DNA of 39,429 bases from Chloroflexota bacterium (lineage in GTDB: Bacteria; Chloroflexota; Anaerolineae; B4-G1; DUEL01), in NCBI GenBank assembly GCA_014874475.1, contig JADBJJ010000008.1, positions 64,893 through 104,321 on the forward strand, written 5' to 3'. The translations under genes and the position numbers were made by a program. The first letter of the stretch is position 1. Each line of letters opens with the position of its first letter. This document shows, one piece after another, positions 1 through 8,352 of the stretch. The notes beneath the pieces are model-generated. The model did not search any database. It had not been told where the DNA came from and worked only from the letters and a program-made list of their open reading frames with translations.

Positions 1-2450
1 CGGAAGCCATAGGTGACAATATCCCGGTAAAGGACAATCACCTGGCAATCCGGATTGAGCATCTTGATGCGGATGGCGTTTTTCATCGTGTTGGTGCAGC
101 AGATACGGCTGCAGTAGCCGACCTCGCCCTCCGGCCAAACGCACTGGATGAAGACGACCTGGTCCAATTCGGCGATGCGGTCCGGGCGATGGACGATCAT
201 CTCCTCCAGTTCCATAGAGGTGACCACGCGCGGGTCTCGCCCATACATGTAGACCGCCCCCCGCCACTCCTGCCCGCCGGTGGCGACGACCGTCACACCG
301 TGGCGGATTTCCGCCTCCACCGTCTCGCCGGTGCGGGTGGTAGTGCGCAGGACGGCGCGGAAATCGCCCACGTGGCCGGTGTGAGAGACGACTTCGGTGC
401 GGGTGAGGACGCGGATGCGCTCATGGCCCACCAGCCGGTTGACCAAGTCCCGCAGGAGCCGCTGCGGGTCCTCTCCCTCCGCCACATAGTAGACGTAGCG
501 GAGATTGCCGCCCAGTTCCGGCTCCCGCTCCACCAGGACAACCTCGTAGCCCGCGTCGGCGATGGTGAGAGCGGCGGTCATCCCGGCGACGCCGCCGCCG
601 ATGACCAGCGCGCGGGGTTCCGGCACAACCGCCTCCTTATACACCGGTTCCGCTAGCCGCACGCGCGCCAGCGCCGTCCGCAGCATCTCCTTCGCCTTCC
701 GCGTTGCACCCGCCGGATCGTCCACATGCACCCACGCGCAGTGCTCCCGCAAGTTGACCATTTCCATCAGGTACGGGTTCAGCCCGGCCTGGCGGGTCAC
801 TTTCTGGAAGAGGGGTTCGTGGGTCCGGTGGCTGCATGCACCGACAATGACCCGGTTCAGATGGTGCTCCTGAATGGCCTTCCGGATGGCGTCCTGTCCG
901 GCCTCAAAGCAGCCGTAGTCCACCAACTGGACGTGGGCCACATCGGGTTGGGTGCGGGCCCAGGCCGCCACTTCCTCCACGTCAATGACGCCATCCAGCG
1001 TGGGGGTGCAGCGGCAAAGGAAGACGCCCACGCGCGGGGACTCGCCGCGCACGTCCCGCTCCGGCACCAGTCCATCTGGCCTCCAGAGAAAGGGGTACTC
1101 CCGGCTGGACAGATGCTCGCCCAGGTGCTCCCGCAGGAGCCGCATCACATCGCCCGCCGCGCCGGCCGCATCTATGATCGTCTCAGCAATCTCTTTGGGC
1201 GATTGGAAGGTCCCGCAGACGTAGATGCCAGGCCGGCTGGTCTCCAGCGGGTTGAACTTGTCGGTCTCGCAGAAGCCATAGGGATTCAGGTCAATGCCCA
1301 GCACGCGCGCCAGGTCACGGGCGCCGTCTGGCGGACGGGAGCCCAGGGAGAGGACCACCATATCAAACCGGTCCTCCCGCATCCGGCCCTCCTCGTCCGG
1401 GTAGCGAAGAATCAGGTCGTGGGTCTGCGGGTCCTCCTTGACCGCCGAGAGGCGGCAACGGGTGTACTCTATCTGGTACTCTTTCTGGGCCCGCTCGTAG
1501 TAGGCGTTGAACTCCTTATTGAAAGCCCGCTCGTCCATAATGAAAATCTGGCAATGGACATCGGGAATGCGCTCCTTGGCAATCATCGCCTCTTTGGTGG
1601 CGTACATACAGCAGATGGACGAGCAGTAGGGGTACTTCTGGTCCCGCGAGCCGATGCACTGAAGCCAGGCAATGCGTTTGGGGACCCTGCCGTCGGACGG
1701 GCGCAGGACGATGCCCTCCGTGGGCCCAGACCGGCTGGCCAGCCGCTCGTACTGCATGGAGTGGATGACGTTGGGGAAACGCCCGAAGCCCAGTTCGCCA
1801 TACTCTTCGGGGTCGGAGAGAGCGTAGCCCATGGAGAGGATGATGGCTCCGACGTTCAGGTTCTGTTCGCAGGGCTCCTCATCCAGGTTCACCGCGCCCG
1901 TCGGGCAGATGGACTCGCACCGTCGGCAAATCTCGCAGCGGGGGACTTTATCCACCGTATAGGCATCGGGCAGGGCGCGGGGGGCCATTTTGTAGATGGC
2001 CTTGCGAGTGACCAGTTCCTCCTCAAAGAAACTGGGCATATCCACCGGACAGACCGCCGTACAGAGGCCACAGTTAATGCATTTTTCTGGGTCTACATAA
2101 GTGGGCCGGCGCCGTACAGTGACGGTGAAATCGCCTGCCCGACCCTCCACCCGGATCAGGTCGGTGTTGGTGAGAATCTCAATGTTGGGATGGCGGTTGA
2201 AGTCCAGGAACGCCGGCGAGATAGACGGCCGGGTGCAGCCGTAACCGTGGTCGGACGTGCCGCGACAGAGGACGCAGTCGTGGGTGGGGAACATGTAGCC
2301 CAGTTGGGCCACCCGCCCGCCCAGCCAGGGCAGACTCTCCACCAGATAGACCTTCAGACCAGCCTCGGCCAGGTCCACGGCGGCGCGCATCCCGCCGACA
2401 CCGCCACCAACAACCAGGACGGATGATGTGGGGTGATGTGGAATTGCCAT
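1..2450 (-). CDS. hdrA: Tandem (double) HdrA-type flavoprotein, C-terminus cut by window edge
   Basis: Reading leftward from ATG 2450 (GAGGA just upstream) gives an uninterrupted frame of 816 codons that leaves the window, so the gene is 3'-partial. The first HdrA module has an FAD-binding VVGGGVGGM motif near residue 15, then an inserted pair of 4Fe-4S motifs (CINCGLCTAVCP near residue 124 and a second set about 50 residues later) and CIGSRD / YCSSICCMY signatures. From about residue 470 a second module begins with an HdrA N-terminal domain keeping its cysteines (CRC, YGC, GACS, REHC), followed by a second FAD site near residue 615. The family carries electrons between flavin and iron-sulfur partners and can bifurcate them (established for HdrA). 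It follows the fumarate-reductase-like pair, probably in one transcript. By comparison with its full-length paralogue at 10968-14036, about 200 residues with two C-terminal ferredoxin motifs are missing off the edge. Confidence 0.9.
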   Translation of the reverse strand, partial: MAIPHHPTSSVLVVGGGVGGMRAAVDLAEAGLKVYLVESLPWLGGRVAQLGYMFPTHDCVLCRGTSDHGYGCTRPSISPAFLDFNRHPNIEILTNTDLIRVEGRAGDFTVTVRRRPTYVDPEKCINCGLCTAVCPVDMPSFFEEELVTRKAIYKMAPRALPDAYTVDKVPRCEICRRCESICPTGAVNLDEEPCEQNLNVGAIILSMGYALSDPEEYGELGFGRFPNVIHSMQYERLASRSGPTEGIVLRPSDGRVPKRIAWLQCIGSRDQKYPYCSSICCMYATKEAMIAKERIPDVHCQIFIMDERAFNKEFNAYYERAQKEYQIEYTRCRLSAVKEDPQTHDLILRYPDEEGRMREDRFDMVVLSLGSRPPDGARDLARVLGIDLNPYGFCETDKFNPLETSRPGIYVCGTFQSPKEIAETIIDAAGAAGDVMRLLREHLGEHLSSREYPFLWRPDGLVPERDVRGESPRVGVFLCRCTPTLDGVIDVEEVAAWARTQPDVAHVQLVDYGCFEAGQDAIRKAIQEHHLNRVIVGACSHRTHEPLFQKVTRQAGLNPYLMEMVNLREHCAWVHVDDPAGATRKAKEMLRTALARVRLAEPVYKEAVVPEPRALVIGGGVAGMTAALTIADAGYEVVLVEREPELGGNLRYVYYVAEGEDPQRLLRDLVNRLVGHERIRVLTRTEVVSHTGHVGDFRAVLRTTTRTGETVEAEIRHGVTVVATGGQEWRGAVYMYGRDPRVVTSMELEEMIVHRPDRIAELDQVVFIQCVWPEGEVGYCSRICCTNTMKNAIRIKMLNPDCQVIVLYRDIVTYGF

Positions 2451-2508
2451 ACTGTCCTCACATCCTGCGATAAGTGTTTCATCCCTCCCCCACCCCCTGC
2501 TTCCTCTT

Positions 2509-2538
2509 CTCTCCCGCCCGCCTCGGGCAGCGGGAGAG
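2509..2538. repeat. GC-rich hairpin in the gap before the tandem hdrA
   Basis: CTCTCCCGC (2509-2517) pairs with GCGGGAGAG (2530-2538). The flanks extend it as a pyrimidine-rich left side and purine-rich right side, making an imperfect dyad of roughly 70 bases that fills much of the 147-base gap 2451-2597. There is no T-run on either side, so it is not a convincing intrinsic terminator. It looks more like a dispersed repetitive palindrome or an mRNA-stabilising structure. Confidence 0.5.
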
Positions 2539-2597
2539 GGGAGAAAGGGGGAGAAGGGCCCCAAACAGGAGAACAGGCGGATACCCGACCTACATCC

Positions 2598-4202
2598 CTA
2601 CTGATGCCGGGTGTAATCCGGCAACAGGATGGGGGAGACCACCTCCGTATCCACTCCCATCTCCTCCAATTCGCGGTTCCACTTTTCCAGATGGGCCAGG
2701 GTAGGTGTGCCGGGCCTGGCCTGATGGGCCCAGAGCGCAGCACTTCGGCCCGACCGTCGGCCAAAGACCAGAATTTCCAGCAGGGAATTGCCCATGAGTC
2801 GGTTGTGGCCGTGGACGCCCGCGCTGACCTCCCCGGCGATGTACAGACCGGGAATCTCGGTGGAGCCATCGGCTTTGAGCCGCACTCCCCCGTTCTGGTA
2901 GTGCAGGGTCGGGTAGACCAGCATCGGCTCTTTGGTGATATCAATCCCGAAGCGGGCGAACTGGCGCACCATAGCCGGAAGCGCCCGCTGAATCGTGCCG
3001 GGGCCGTGGATAATATCTATCATCGGCGAATCCAGCCAGACACCCGGCTGTCCGGTCGGGGTGACGACGCCGTTGCCCCGCGCGCACTCCCGGATGAAGG
3101 CCGCCGACTCCACATCGCGCGGCTCCAGTGGGTAGACAAACTGATCGCCGTACTTGTTGACGACCTGAGCGCCCAGCCCGCGCACTTTCTCGGTCACCAA
3201 CAGTCCCAGAATCTGCTCCGGGAACGCTGCGCCGGTAGGATGGTACTGCATAGACTCCAGATAGCCCAGCGGCGCGCCGACCCGATAGGCCAGGACGACA
3301 CCATCGGCGGTGGCGCCGTAGTGATTGGTGGTGGGGAAACCCTGATAATGAAGCCGCCCACCGCCGCCCGTCGCCAGGATGACCGCCTTCGCTTTGATGT
3401 AGCCTTTCGCGCCCGTTTCCAGATTCATCACCACCGCGCCGGCGATCTGCCTTTTATCGTCCAGCACCAGTTCTATCGCCGGAGAGAACTCTATGACGGT
3501 GATATCCGGTTCCCGGTTGCGGGCTTCGTCCCGCAGTACCCGCATAATCTCGGCGCCGGTGTAGTCGCGAGCGGAGTGCATCCGCCTGCGGCTGGTACCA
3601 CCGCCATGGGCTTCCACCATAGTCCCGTCCGGCTCTTTATCAAACATCATCCCCAGTTCTTCCAGCCATTGGATGACGAAGGGAGCATCCGTCACCAGCG
3701 CTTCCACCAGTTCCGGGATGTTGGTGAAGTGGCCACCGCCGATGACGTCCAGGTAGTGAATCGCGGGGCTATCGTTGGGACGGTCGGCTGCCTGAATGCC
3801 GCCCTGGGCCATCATGGTGTTGGCGTCGCCCAGGCGGAGTTTGGTCACCAGGATGACCTTCGCGCCGTTCTCCTGAGCCAGGAGCGCCGCCGACACGCCA
3901 GCGCCGCCGCCGCCGATGACCAGGACGTCGGTCTCGGCAATGGGATCGGAGAGGTCAAAATCGGGGCCGATATGAGGCCGGCCCTCCACGATGTCCGCCA
4001 GTTCCAGCGGCATCCTCTGCCCTTTACTGACGCCGACGCGAATGGCGCGGAAGGTCTCGTCCTTGTAGTCGGGGTGGTAGGCCTTCAGAATCGCCTCCCG
4101 CTCCTCCAGCGTCATCGTCGGGAAGGTCTCCTTCAGACGTCGCGGGCGGGTTGCCTCCACCAATCGGATTGACTCCTGCATCTCCGGCGGGTAACCGCTC
4201 AT
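2598..4202 (-). CDS. Fumarate reductase/succinate dehydrogenase-type FAD flavoprotein (soluble, TfrA/SdhA-like)
   Basis: 534 residues; ATG 4202 is preceded by GGAGG. An 85-90 residue N-terminal extension of unknown role precedes the FAD-binding VIGGGGAG (95-102). Family signatures follow: AQGGI (132-136), MQYHPTG, and GHNRLMGNSLLE near the C-terminus. At the position where SdhA/FrdA carry the histidine that covalently binds FAD (SHT before the AQGG), this protein reads ANT, so FAD is probably non-covalent, as in soluble members such as L-aspartate oxidase or thiol:fumarate reductase. The usual long C-terminal helical domain is mostly absent. It follows the iron-sulfur protein by 30 bases and no membrane anchor gene is present, so a soluble two-subunit reductase attached to the neighbouring Hdr proteins is likely. 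The substrate (fumarate, an enoate or another acceptor) is not determinable. Confidence 0.85.
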   Translation of the reverse strand: MSGYPPEMQESIRLVEATRPRRLKETFPTMTLEEREAILKAYHPDYKDETFRAIRVGVSKGQRMPLELADIVEGRPHIGPDFDLSDPIAETDVLVIGGGGAGVSAALLAQENGAKVILVTKLRLGDANTMMAQGGIQAADRPNDSPAIHYLDVIGGGHFTNIPELVEALVTDAPFVIQWLEELGMMFDKEPDGTMVEAHGGGTSRRRMHSARDYTGAEIMRVLRDEARNREPDITVIEFSPAIELVLDDKRQIAGAVVMNLETGAKGYIKAKAVILATGGGGRLHYQGFPTTNHYGATADGVVLAYRVGAPLGYLESMQYHPTGAAFPEQILGLLVTEKVRGLGAQVVNKYGDQFVYPLEPRDVESAAFIRECARGNGVVTPTGQPGVWLDSPMIDIIHGPGTIQRALPAMVRQFARFGIDITKEPMLVYPTLHYQNGGVRLKADGSTEIPGLYIAGEVSAGVHGHNRLMGNSLLEILVFGRRSGRSAALWAHQARPGTPTLAHLEKWNRELEEMGVDTEVVSPILLPDYTRHQ

Positions 4203-4232
4203 AAGTCCTCCGCAAATACGGTTAAGGTCTGC

Positions 4233-4925
4233 TCAGTCTCCCGGCTCTATATCCCGCGCCCTGTAGCGGGCCTTCAGTTCATCCACGCTCATATTCTTCA
4301 GGGCCTGAATTTCGGCATCAAATTTGCCGTTCCGAATCTCCTCCAACCGGTCCTCCAGATGTTTGGAGCGCGGGGCCAGGTAGCGGCCATAGAGGCGACG
4401 GGCCAGAATGGCGATGTTGTACTGGGCCTCCTCCGCCGGACAGCGGGCCGCGCAGAGGCCGCACATAATGCAGTCAAAAGAAAGATCGGCCATACGGGCG
4501 ATATCGCCGCGCATCCCAGCCGCCATATAGGCCCGGACGTCTATCTGCTGCGGGCAGGCTTTGGTACATGTCCCACAGCCCAGGCAGCGCAGGAGTTCCG
4601 GGTACAGGCCGAAAAGCGTAGTAGGAGTCGGCTCCAGTTGAGTAGTATTGTAAGTCGCCCGTCGGGCCGGGAAAAAGGGCAACTGGGCCAGATACATATT
4701 CGGCTGCACCACCGTCTGGCAGGCCAGGCCGAAATAGAGTTTGGGGTCGCCCTGGATGCGGTAGACCGTGGCACACGCGCCGCAGAACCCGCCGCGACAG
4801 CCCGCCCCGCGCACCAGTTTGTACCCCGCGTACTCCATGGCCTTCATAATAGTCAACCCGGCGGGGACCATATACTGCTTGCCCATAATGAAGACAGGGA
4901 TCAGATTCTCCTGCTGCTCAGTCAT
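4233..4925 (-). CDS. 2Fe-2S / two 4Fe-4S electron-transfer subunit (SdhB/TfrB N-terminal-like)
   Basis: 230 residues from ATG 4925, with GGAGG four bases upstream. The N-terminal half is a plant-type 2Fe-2S ferredoxin (C43, C48, C51, C69). The C-terminal half has two ferredoxin-type sets, C114/C117/C120/C124 and C152/C155/C158/C162, both with all four cysteines. Classical SdhB has a 3Fe-4S centre as one of its clusters, so this is a variant of that fold. Methanogen thiol:fumarate reductase TfrB has the same front half plus an HdrB-like CCG domain. Here the CCG domain is missing and might be supplied by the HdrD encoded upstream in the same run (inference). It presumably wires the FAD protein encoded next to the Hdr/MvhD chain. 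Cytoplasmic; no signal peptide or membrane segment. Confidence 0.85.
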   Translation of the reverse strand: MTEQQENLIPVFIMGKQYMVPAGLTIMKAMEYAGYKLVRGAGCRGGFCGACATVYRIQGDPKLYFGLACQTVVQPNMYLAQLPFFPARRATYNTTQLEPTPTTLFGLYPELLRCLGCGTCTKACPQQIDVRAYMAAGMRGDIARMADLSFDCIMCGLCAARCPAEEAQYNIAILARRLYGRYLAPRSKHLEDRLEEIRNGKFDAEIQALKNMSVDELKARYRARDIEPGD

Positions 4926-4934
4926 ACCACCTCC

Positions 4935-4962
4935 TCACGCTTCACGCCTCACGCTTCACCCC
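4935..4962. repeat. Four tandem heptamers (TCACGCT type)
   Basis: TCACGCT, TCACGCC, TCACGCT and TCACCCC lie head to tail and fill almost all of the 38-base gap between the FrhB-like and 2Fe-2S genes, ending just before the ribosome-binding site of the latter. Same period as the repeats at 6102-6129 and 33279-33299, with a different unit sequence. Confidence 0.7.
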
Positions 4963-4963
4963 C

Positions 4964-6079
4964 TCACCGCTCCTCCCCCATCTCCAACCACTCATCTTCG
5001 CGGAAGGTGATCAGCGGCAGAGGCTCCTCCACACTGCGACCGGGGACATACTCAAAGACCGCCTGGAGTTGCTGGCCGACGGTCCGGAAGACCCGGCCCA
5101 CCGGCAGGTCAGCGGGACACGCGTCGGTGCAGAGGCCACAACCGATGCAGGAGAGCACCATATGATTGAGCCGGGTCAGGTGGAAGAGCATGGTATCTGC
5201 CGGGAGCCGGTACGCGCCTTTCCGCCGCGCCCAGGCCATATACTGAATCGGCTCGTGCTCCATCACCGGACTCTTAAAGAGGCAGGTCTTGCAGTAGCAG
5301 ATCGGGCAGGCAGTCATACAATTATGGCAGCGGACACAGGCAGCGAAGACACCCTCAACGCCCTCCTTCTCCAGCCGGCCGCGCATCTCGGCGAAGACGG
5401 CATCGCGGGCCTGAATACGGCTCCGGGTGATCCTATCCACCGCCTCGGCCCGGCGGCCATCCTCCGGCGCAGCCTCCAGGCCCAGCCGTCCGGCCAATTC
5501 ATCCGCAAGGACGACAGGGATACCCTCCGAGAGGTCAGCGCCGAAGAATTCTATGCGGACATCGCCGGCCACAGCCGCGAAGTTCTCGCATATCTGGCAG
5601 GCGTCCCGGAACGCGTAGCCGGCTTGAGACGCCAGGTCGCCCGTCCGCATTCCGGCCAGCAGGGCCGACCGGTCTACCCCGCCGTTCGCGCGCATCTTCT
5701 GATAGTCGGGGACGGTGTAGGTGCCGGGGCAATCTACCACCACCGTCACCAGGTCCTCCAGGCTGGTCTGCTGGAGTTTGACCAGTTCTATCAGTGCGCG
5801 GTACTCACAGGGGCGCAGGACGGCAGCAATCCGCCCGCGCGGCTCGCGGATGGTCACCGGCCCCACAGCGCGCGCGGCATTCAGGCCCAGCACTGGCGCC
5901 AGCGGGTCCGCTGCATCCAACAGCGCCGGGTCCGCCACCAGCGCCGGCGTGACCGCGCCGGACGGCGTCTCCATTGGCACCAGAACGGCCTCCACCACCT
6001 CCGTCTCCAAAAGCCGCTGGAGAAAGCCCCTCAGGGCCGCCAACATGTCCTGATTTTCAACGGGAATCCGTGCTCTCAT
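4964..6079 (-). CDS. FrhB/FdhB-family iron-sulfur flavoprotein subunit
   Basis: 371 residues; ATG 6079 follows AAGGAG. The N-terminal and central part resembles the coenzyme F420 hydrogenase/formate dehydrogenase beta-subunit family (conserved LRPCEYRAL near 88 and a cysteine-containing DACQIC near 159-164). The C-terminal part has a cysteine-rich 4Fe-4S region at 248-266 and a second motif, CIGCGLCTDACP, at 311-322. In this family the subunit carries FAD and exchanges electrons with F420, NAD(P) or ferredoxin. Which carrier is used here cannot be told. Its position after mvhD and hdrA suggests it feeds or drains an HdrA-MvhD complex, as FdhB does in formate-dependent Hdr complexes. No catalytic formate dehydrogenase or hydrogenase subunit is present in the window. 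Confidence 0.78.
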   Translation of the reverse strand: MRARIPVENQDMLAALRGFLQRLLETEVVEAVLVPMETPSGAVTPALVADPALLDAADPLAPVLGLNAARAVGPVTIREPRGRIAAVLRPCEYRALIELVKLQQTSLEDLVTVVVDCPGTYTVPDYQKMRANGGVDRSALLAGMRTGDLASQAGYAFRDACQICENFAAVAGDVRIEFFGADLSEGIPVVLADELAGRLGLEAAPEDGRRAEAVDRITRSRIQARDAVFAEMRGRLEKEGVEGVFAACVRCHNCMTACPICYCKTCLFKSPVMEHEPIQYMAWARRKGAYRLPADTMLFHLTRLNHMVLSCIGCGLCTDACPADLPVGRVFRTVGQQLQAVFEYVPGRSVEEPLPLITFREDEWLEMGEER

Positions 6080-6101
6080 CGCGTCTCCTTGCGTCTCGCT
6101 T

Positions 6102-6129
6102 ATCGCACATCGCTGATCGCATATCGCAG
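6102..6129. repeat. Four tandem heptamers (ATCGCNN type)
   Basis: ATCGCAC, ATCGCTG, ATCGCAT and ATCGCAG are contiguous in the 73-base gap between mvhD and the FrhB-like gene, just upstream of the latter's AAGGAG ribosome-binding site. The last two bases of each unit vary and the first five are constant. Confidence 0.7.
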
Positions 6130-6152
6130 TTGCTTCTGCGACCGGCTCCCTG

Positions 6153-6581
6153 CTACACCGCCCACTCCTTTTTCATCGGATTAGGCCCTTTCTCTTTCAG
6201 GTATTGCGTCATCTGGCTGACCGTGTCGGCAAAGCGCTGGCCCTCCGAGGCGGAAATCCAGCGCAGCCAGACCCGGTCCTCCTCCAGCCCGGCCTGCTTG
6301 AGGATTTCCTTGAGAGCGATGATGCGCCGCCGGGCCTTATAGTTGCCGGATTGGTAGTGGCAATCGCCGGGGTGACAGCCGCCGACGAGCACCCCGTCGG
6401 CCCCGTCCAGCAACGCTTTCAGGACGTAGGTGGGGTCCACCGAGCCGGTGCACATCAGGCGAATGATGCGGACGTTGGGCGGGTACTGAATGCGAGACGT
6501 CCCCGCCAGGTCCGCCCCGGTGTAGGTACACCAGTTGCACAGAAAGGCGACGATTTTGGGTTCAAAGCCGTTATCGGACAT
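6153..6581 (-). CDS. mvhD: MvhD-type 2Fe-2S electron-transfer protein
   Basis: 142 residues from ATG 6581, chosen because GGAGG stands just upstream; an in-frame start further upstream would fall inside a strong hairpin. The protein is the typical MvhD/FlpD domain (LCNWC at 14-18, MCTGSVDP from 43, GCHPGDCHY at 68-76) with C15, C18, C44, C69 and C74 available for the 2Fe-2S cluster. In methanogens and in the Moorella MetFV-HdrABC-MvhD complex this subunit passes electrons to HdrA. Here it follows a full-length HdrA; the same HdrA-then-MvhD order is found fused in one chain in QmoB of sulfate reducers. No selenocysteine or truncation is seen. Confidence 0.93.
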   Translation of the reverse strand: MSDNGFEPKIVAFLCNWCTYTGADLAGTSRIQYPPNVRIIRLMCTGSVDPTYVLKALLDGADGVLVGGCHPGDCHYQSGNYKARRRIIALKEILKQAGLEEDRVWLRWISASEGQRFADTVSQMTQYLKEKGPNPMKKEWAV

Positions 6582-6592
6582 GTTTCCTCCCC

Positions 6593-6637
6593 AAAAAGAT
6601 GCCGGTACTTGCGACGGCTCTGTTGCCGCAAATACCG
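6593..6637 (-). terminator. Intrinsic-terminator-like hairpin between hdrA and mvhD
   Basis: On the minus strand CGGTATTTGCGGC (6637-6625) pairs over 13 bp with GTCGCAAGTACCG (6615-6603); two pairs are G-U. The loop is 9 bases. Six bases later comes TTTTT (6597-6593). The structure ends just ahead of the mvhD ribosome-binding site, so it could attenuate transcription into mvhD and the genes beyond, or protect the 3' end of the hdrA message. Confidence 0.55.
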
Positions 6638-6644
6638 ATAGCAT

Positions 6645-8342
6645 TTACCATCCCACCAGTGCCTCTACCTGGGCCAGAATCTGGTCGGGCGTGAAGTGCT
6701 GGAGACGGATCGCCTTGGACGGGCAGGTGACCGCGCAGGCGCCGCAGCCCTTGCAGAGGACGGCATTCACCCGCGAGACGCCCCAGAGGGGGTCCAGCGC
6801 CGGCGCGCTGTACGGGCAGATTTCCACGCACATCCCGCACCCGGCGCAGAGTTCCGGGTCCACAACGGCTGTCGCCGCCTCCATCGGGACGACGCCCCGC
6901 ATCAGCGGGATGAGCGCCGAGGCCGCCGCCGCCTTCGCCTGCGCGACGGTATCCGGGATATCCTTCGGGCCCTGGCAGCACCCCGCCAGGAAGACCCCGT
7001 CCACCGCCGTATCCACCGGGCGGAGTTTCGGGTGAGCCTCCAGCAAGAAACCGTCGGCGGAACGCGGGAGTTTCAGGAGTGCGGCGATATCGGCTGCCTC
7101 CGGGCGCGGCTCCATCCCCACGGCCAGCACCACCAGGTCCGCCTCGTGCTCCACCGTCCGCGCCAGCAGTGTGTCCTCCACCCGCACCACCACCCGCTCG
7201 CCCCGGCGGTAAATCTCCGAGACGTTGCCCCGGCGATAGCGCACCCCCGCCCGGCGGGCCTCGTCGTAGAACTCCTCCCCCCGCTTGCCGAAAGTCCGGA
7301 CATCCATATAGAAGACGGTGACCCGCGCATCCGGCAGGGCCTGGCGGACCAGTTGCGCCTGTTTGGCACTGATCATGCAGCAGACCCGGGAACAGTACGG
7401 GCGACCCAGTTGCTGATCTCGTGAGCCGACGCACTTGATAAACACCACCTCCTTCGGCGTCTTGCCGTTCACCGTCAGGTCGCCCGAAGATAGCCGCTGC
7501 TCCAGTTCCAGCGTGGTCACCACCTGCGGGTAAATGCCATATCCGAACTCCGGCTTGAGGCGCGGGTCAAAGACATTGTAGCCAGTGGCGATAACAATGG
7601 CCCCGACCTGGATCTGAGCCGGTGCAAGGCCGGCCTCTATGGGCCCCACCCGGGCCTCAAAATTGCCCACAAAACCCGTAATATCGGTCACGCGGGAGTT
7701 CAGATAGACGGTGATGTTCGGGTGGCGCCGGACCTGGTCCACCAGTGCGGGAAGCCATTCAGCGACGGGCTCCAGGTCCGGGAAGGTGCGATTCAATTCG
7801 GCAACGCGACCACCCAGACGGTCGCTCCTCTCTACCAGATGCACCGGAAACCCGGCATCGGCGATATCCAGCGCAGCCACCAATCCCGCGACACCGCCAC
7901 CAATGACCAGCGCGCCGGGCGTCACGGGCGCTTCCCGTTCCTCCAGCGGCTCCAGGTGGGCCGCCTTCATCACCGCGGCGTAGACCAGCGCCTTCGCCTT
8001 GTCCGTCGCCTCATGGCGGTCGGGGTGAACCCAGGAGCATTGCTCCCGGATGTTGGCCATCTCAACCTGATACGGGTTGACCCCGCCTTCATGGGATGCG
8101 GCGCGAAAGGTCGGTTCGTGCATCCGGGGCGAGCAGGACGCCACCACCACCCGGTTCAGCCCCAGCGTCCGGGCGTCCTCTTTGATAAGGGCCTGGCCAG
8201 GCTCGGAGCACATATACGTGTAGTGGCGAGCGATAACCACACCCGGCAGCGTAGCGGCGAACTCCGTCACCGCTTCTACGTCCACCGTCGCGGCGACGTT
8301 GGTCCCGCAATGACAAATGTAGACACCGATGCGCGGTTTCAT
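6645..8342 (-). CDS. hdrA: HdrA, full-length single module
   Basis: 565 residues. ATG 8342 is preferred over an in-frame ATG 39 bases upstream because AAAGAGG lies just before it and the protein then begins exactly at the conserved HdrA N-terminus. N-terminal cluster domain cysteines are all kept: C10/C12 (CHCG), C45 (YMCSEPGQ), C70 (ASCSPRMHEP), C102 (REQC). Next come the FAD site VIGGGVAG near 148, LGGRVAEL, CVGSRD and YCSRVCCM, then two C-terminal ferredoxin motifs (CAGCGMCVEICP, CKGCGACAVTCP). HdrA is the flavin subunit that splits electrons between a high- and a low-potential acceptor. Ten bases separate it from hdrD, and MvhD, its usual partner, is next. With MvhD it matches the domain order of QmoB. 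Confidence 0.95.
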   Translation of the reverse strand: MKPRIGVYICHCGTNVAATVDVEAVTEFAATLPGVVIARHYTYMCSEPGQALIKEDARTLGLNRVVVASCSPRMHEPTFRAASHEGGVNPYQVEMANIREQCSWVHPDRHEATDKAKALVYAAVMKAAHLEPLEEREAPVTPGALVIGGGVAGLVAALDIADAGFPVHLVERSDRLGGRVAELNRTFPDLEPVAEWLPALVDQVRRHPNITVYLNSRVTDITGFVGNFEARVGPIEAGLAPAQIQVGAIVIATGYNVFDPRLKPEFGYGIYPQVVTTLELEQRLSSGDLTVNGKTPKEVVFIKCVGSRDQQLGRPYCSRVCCMISAKQAQLVRQALPDARVTVFYMDVRTFGKRGEEFYDEARRAGVRYRRGNVSEIYRRGERVVVRVEDTLLARTVEHEADLVVLAVGMEPRPEAADIAALLKLPRSADGFLLEAHPKLRPVDTAVDGVFLAGCCQGPKDIPDTVAQAKAAAASALIPLMRGVVPMEAATAVVDPELCAGCGMCVEICPYSAPALDPLWGVSRVNAVLCKGCGACAVTCPSKAIRLQHFTPDQILAQVEALVGW

Positions 8343-8352
8343 AGACACCTCT

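Noticed and set aside
2509-2538. The strong GC hairpin as an intrinsic terminator
   Set aside because: There is no T-run on either strand; a repeat or stabilising structure is more likely.
6153-6581. A selenocysteine form of the MvhD or HdrA proteins
   Set aside because: All expected cluster positions are ordinary cysteines and no in-frame TGA interrupts them.
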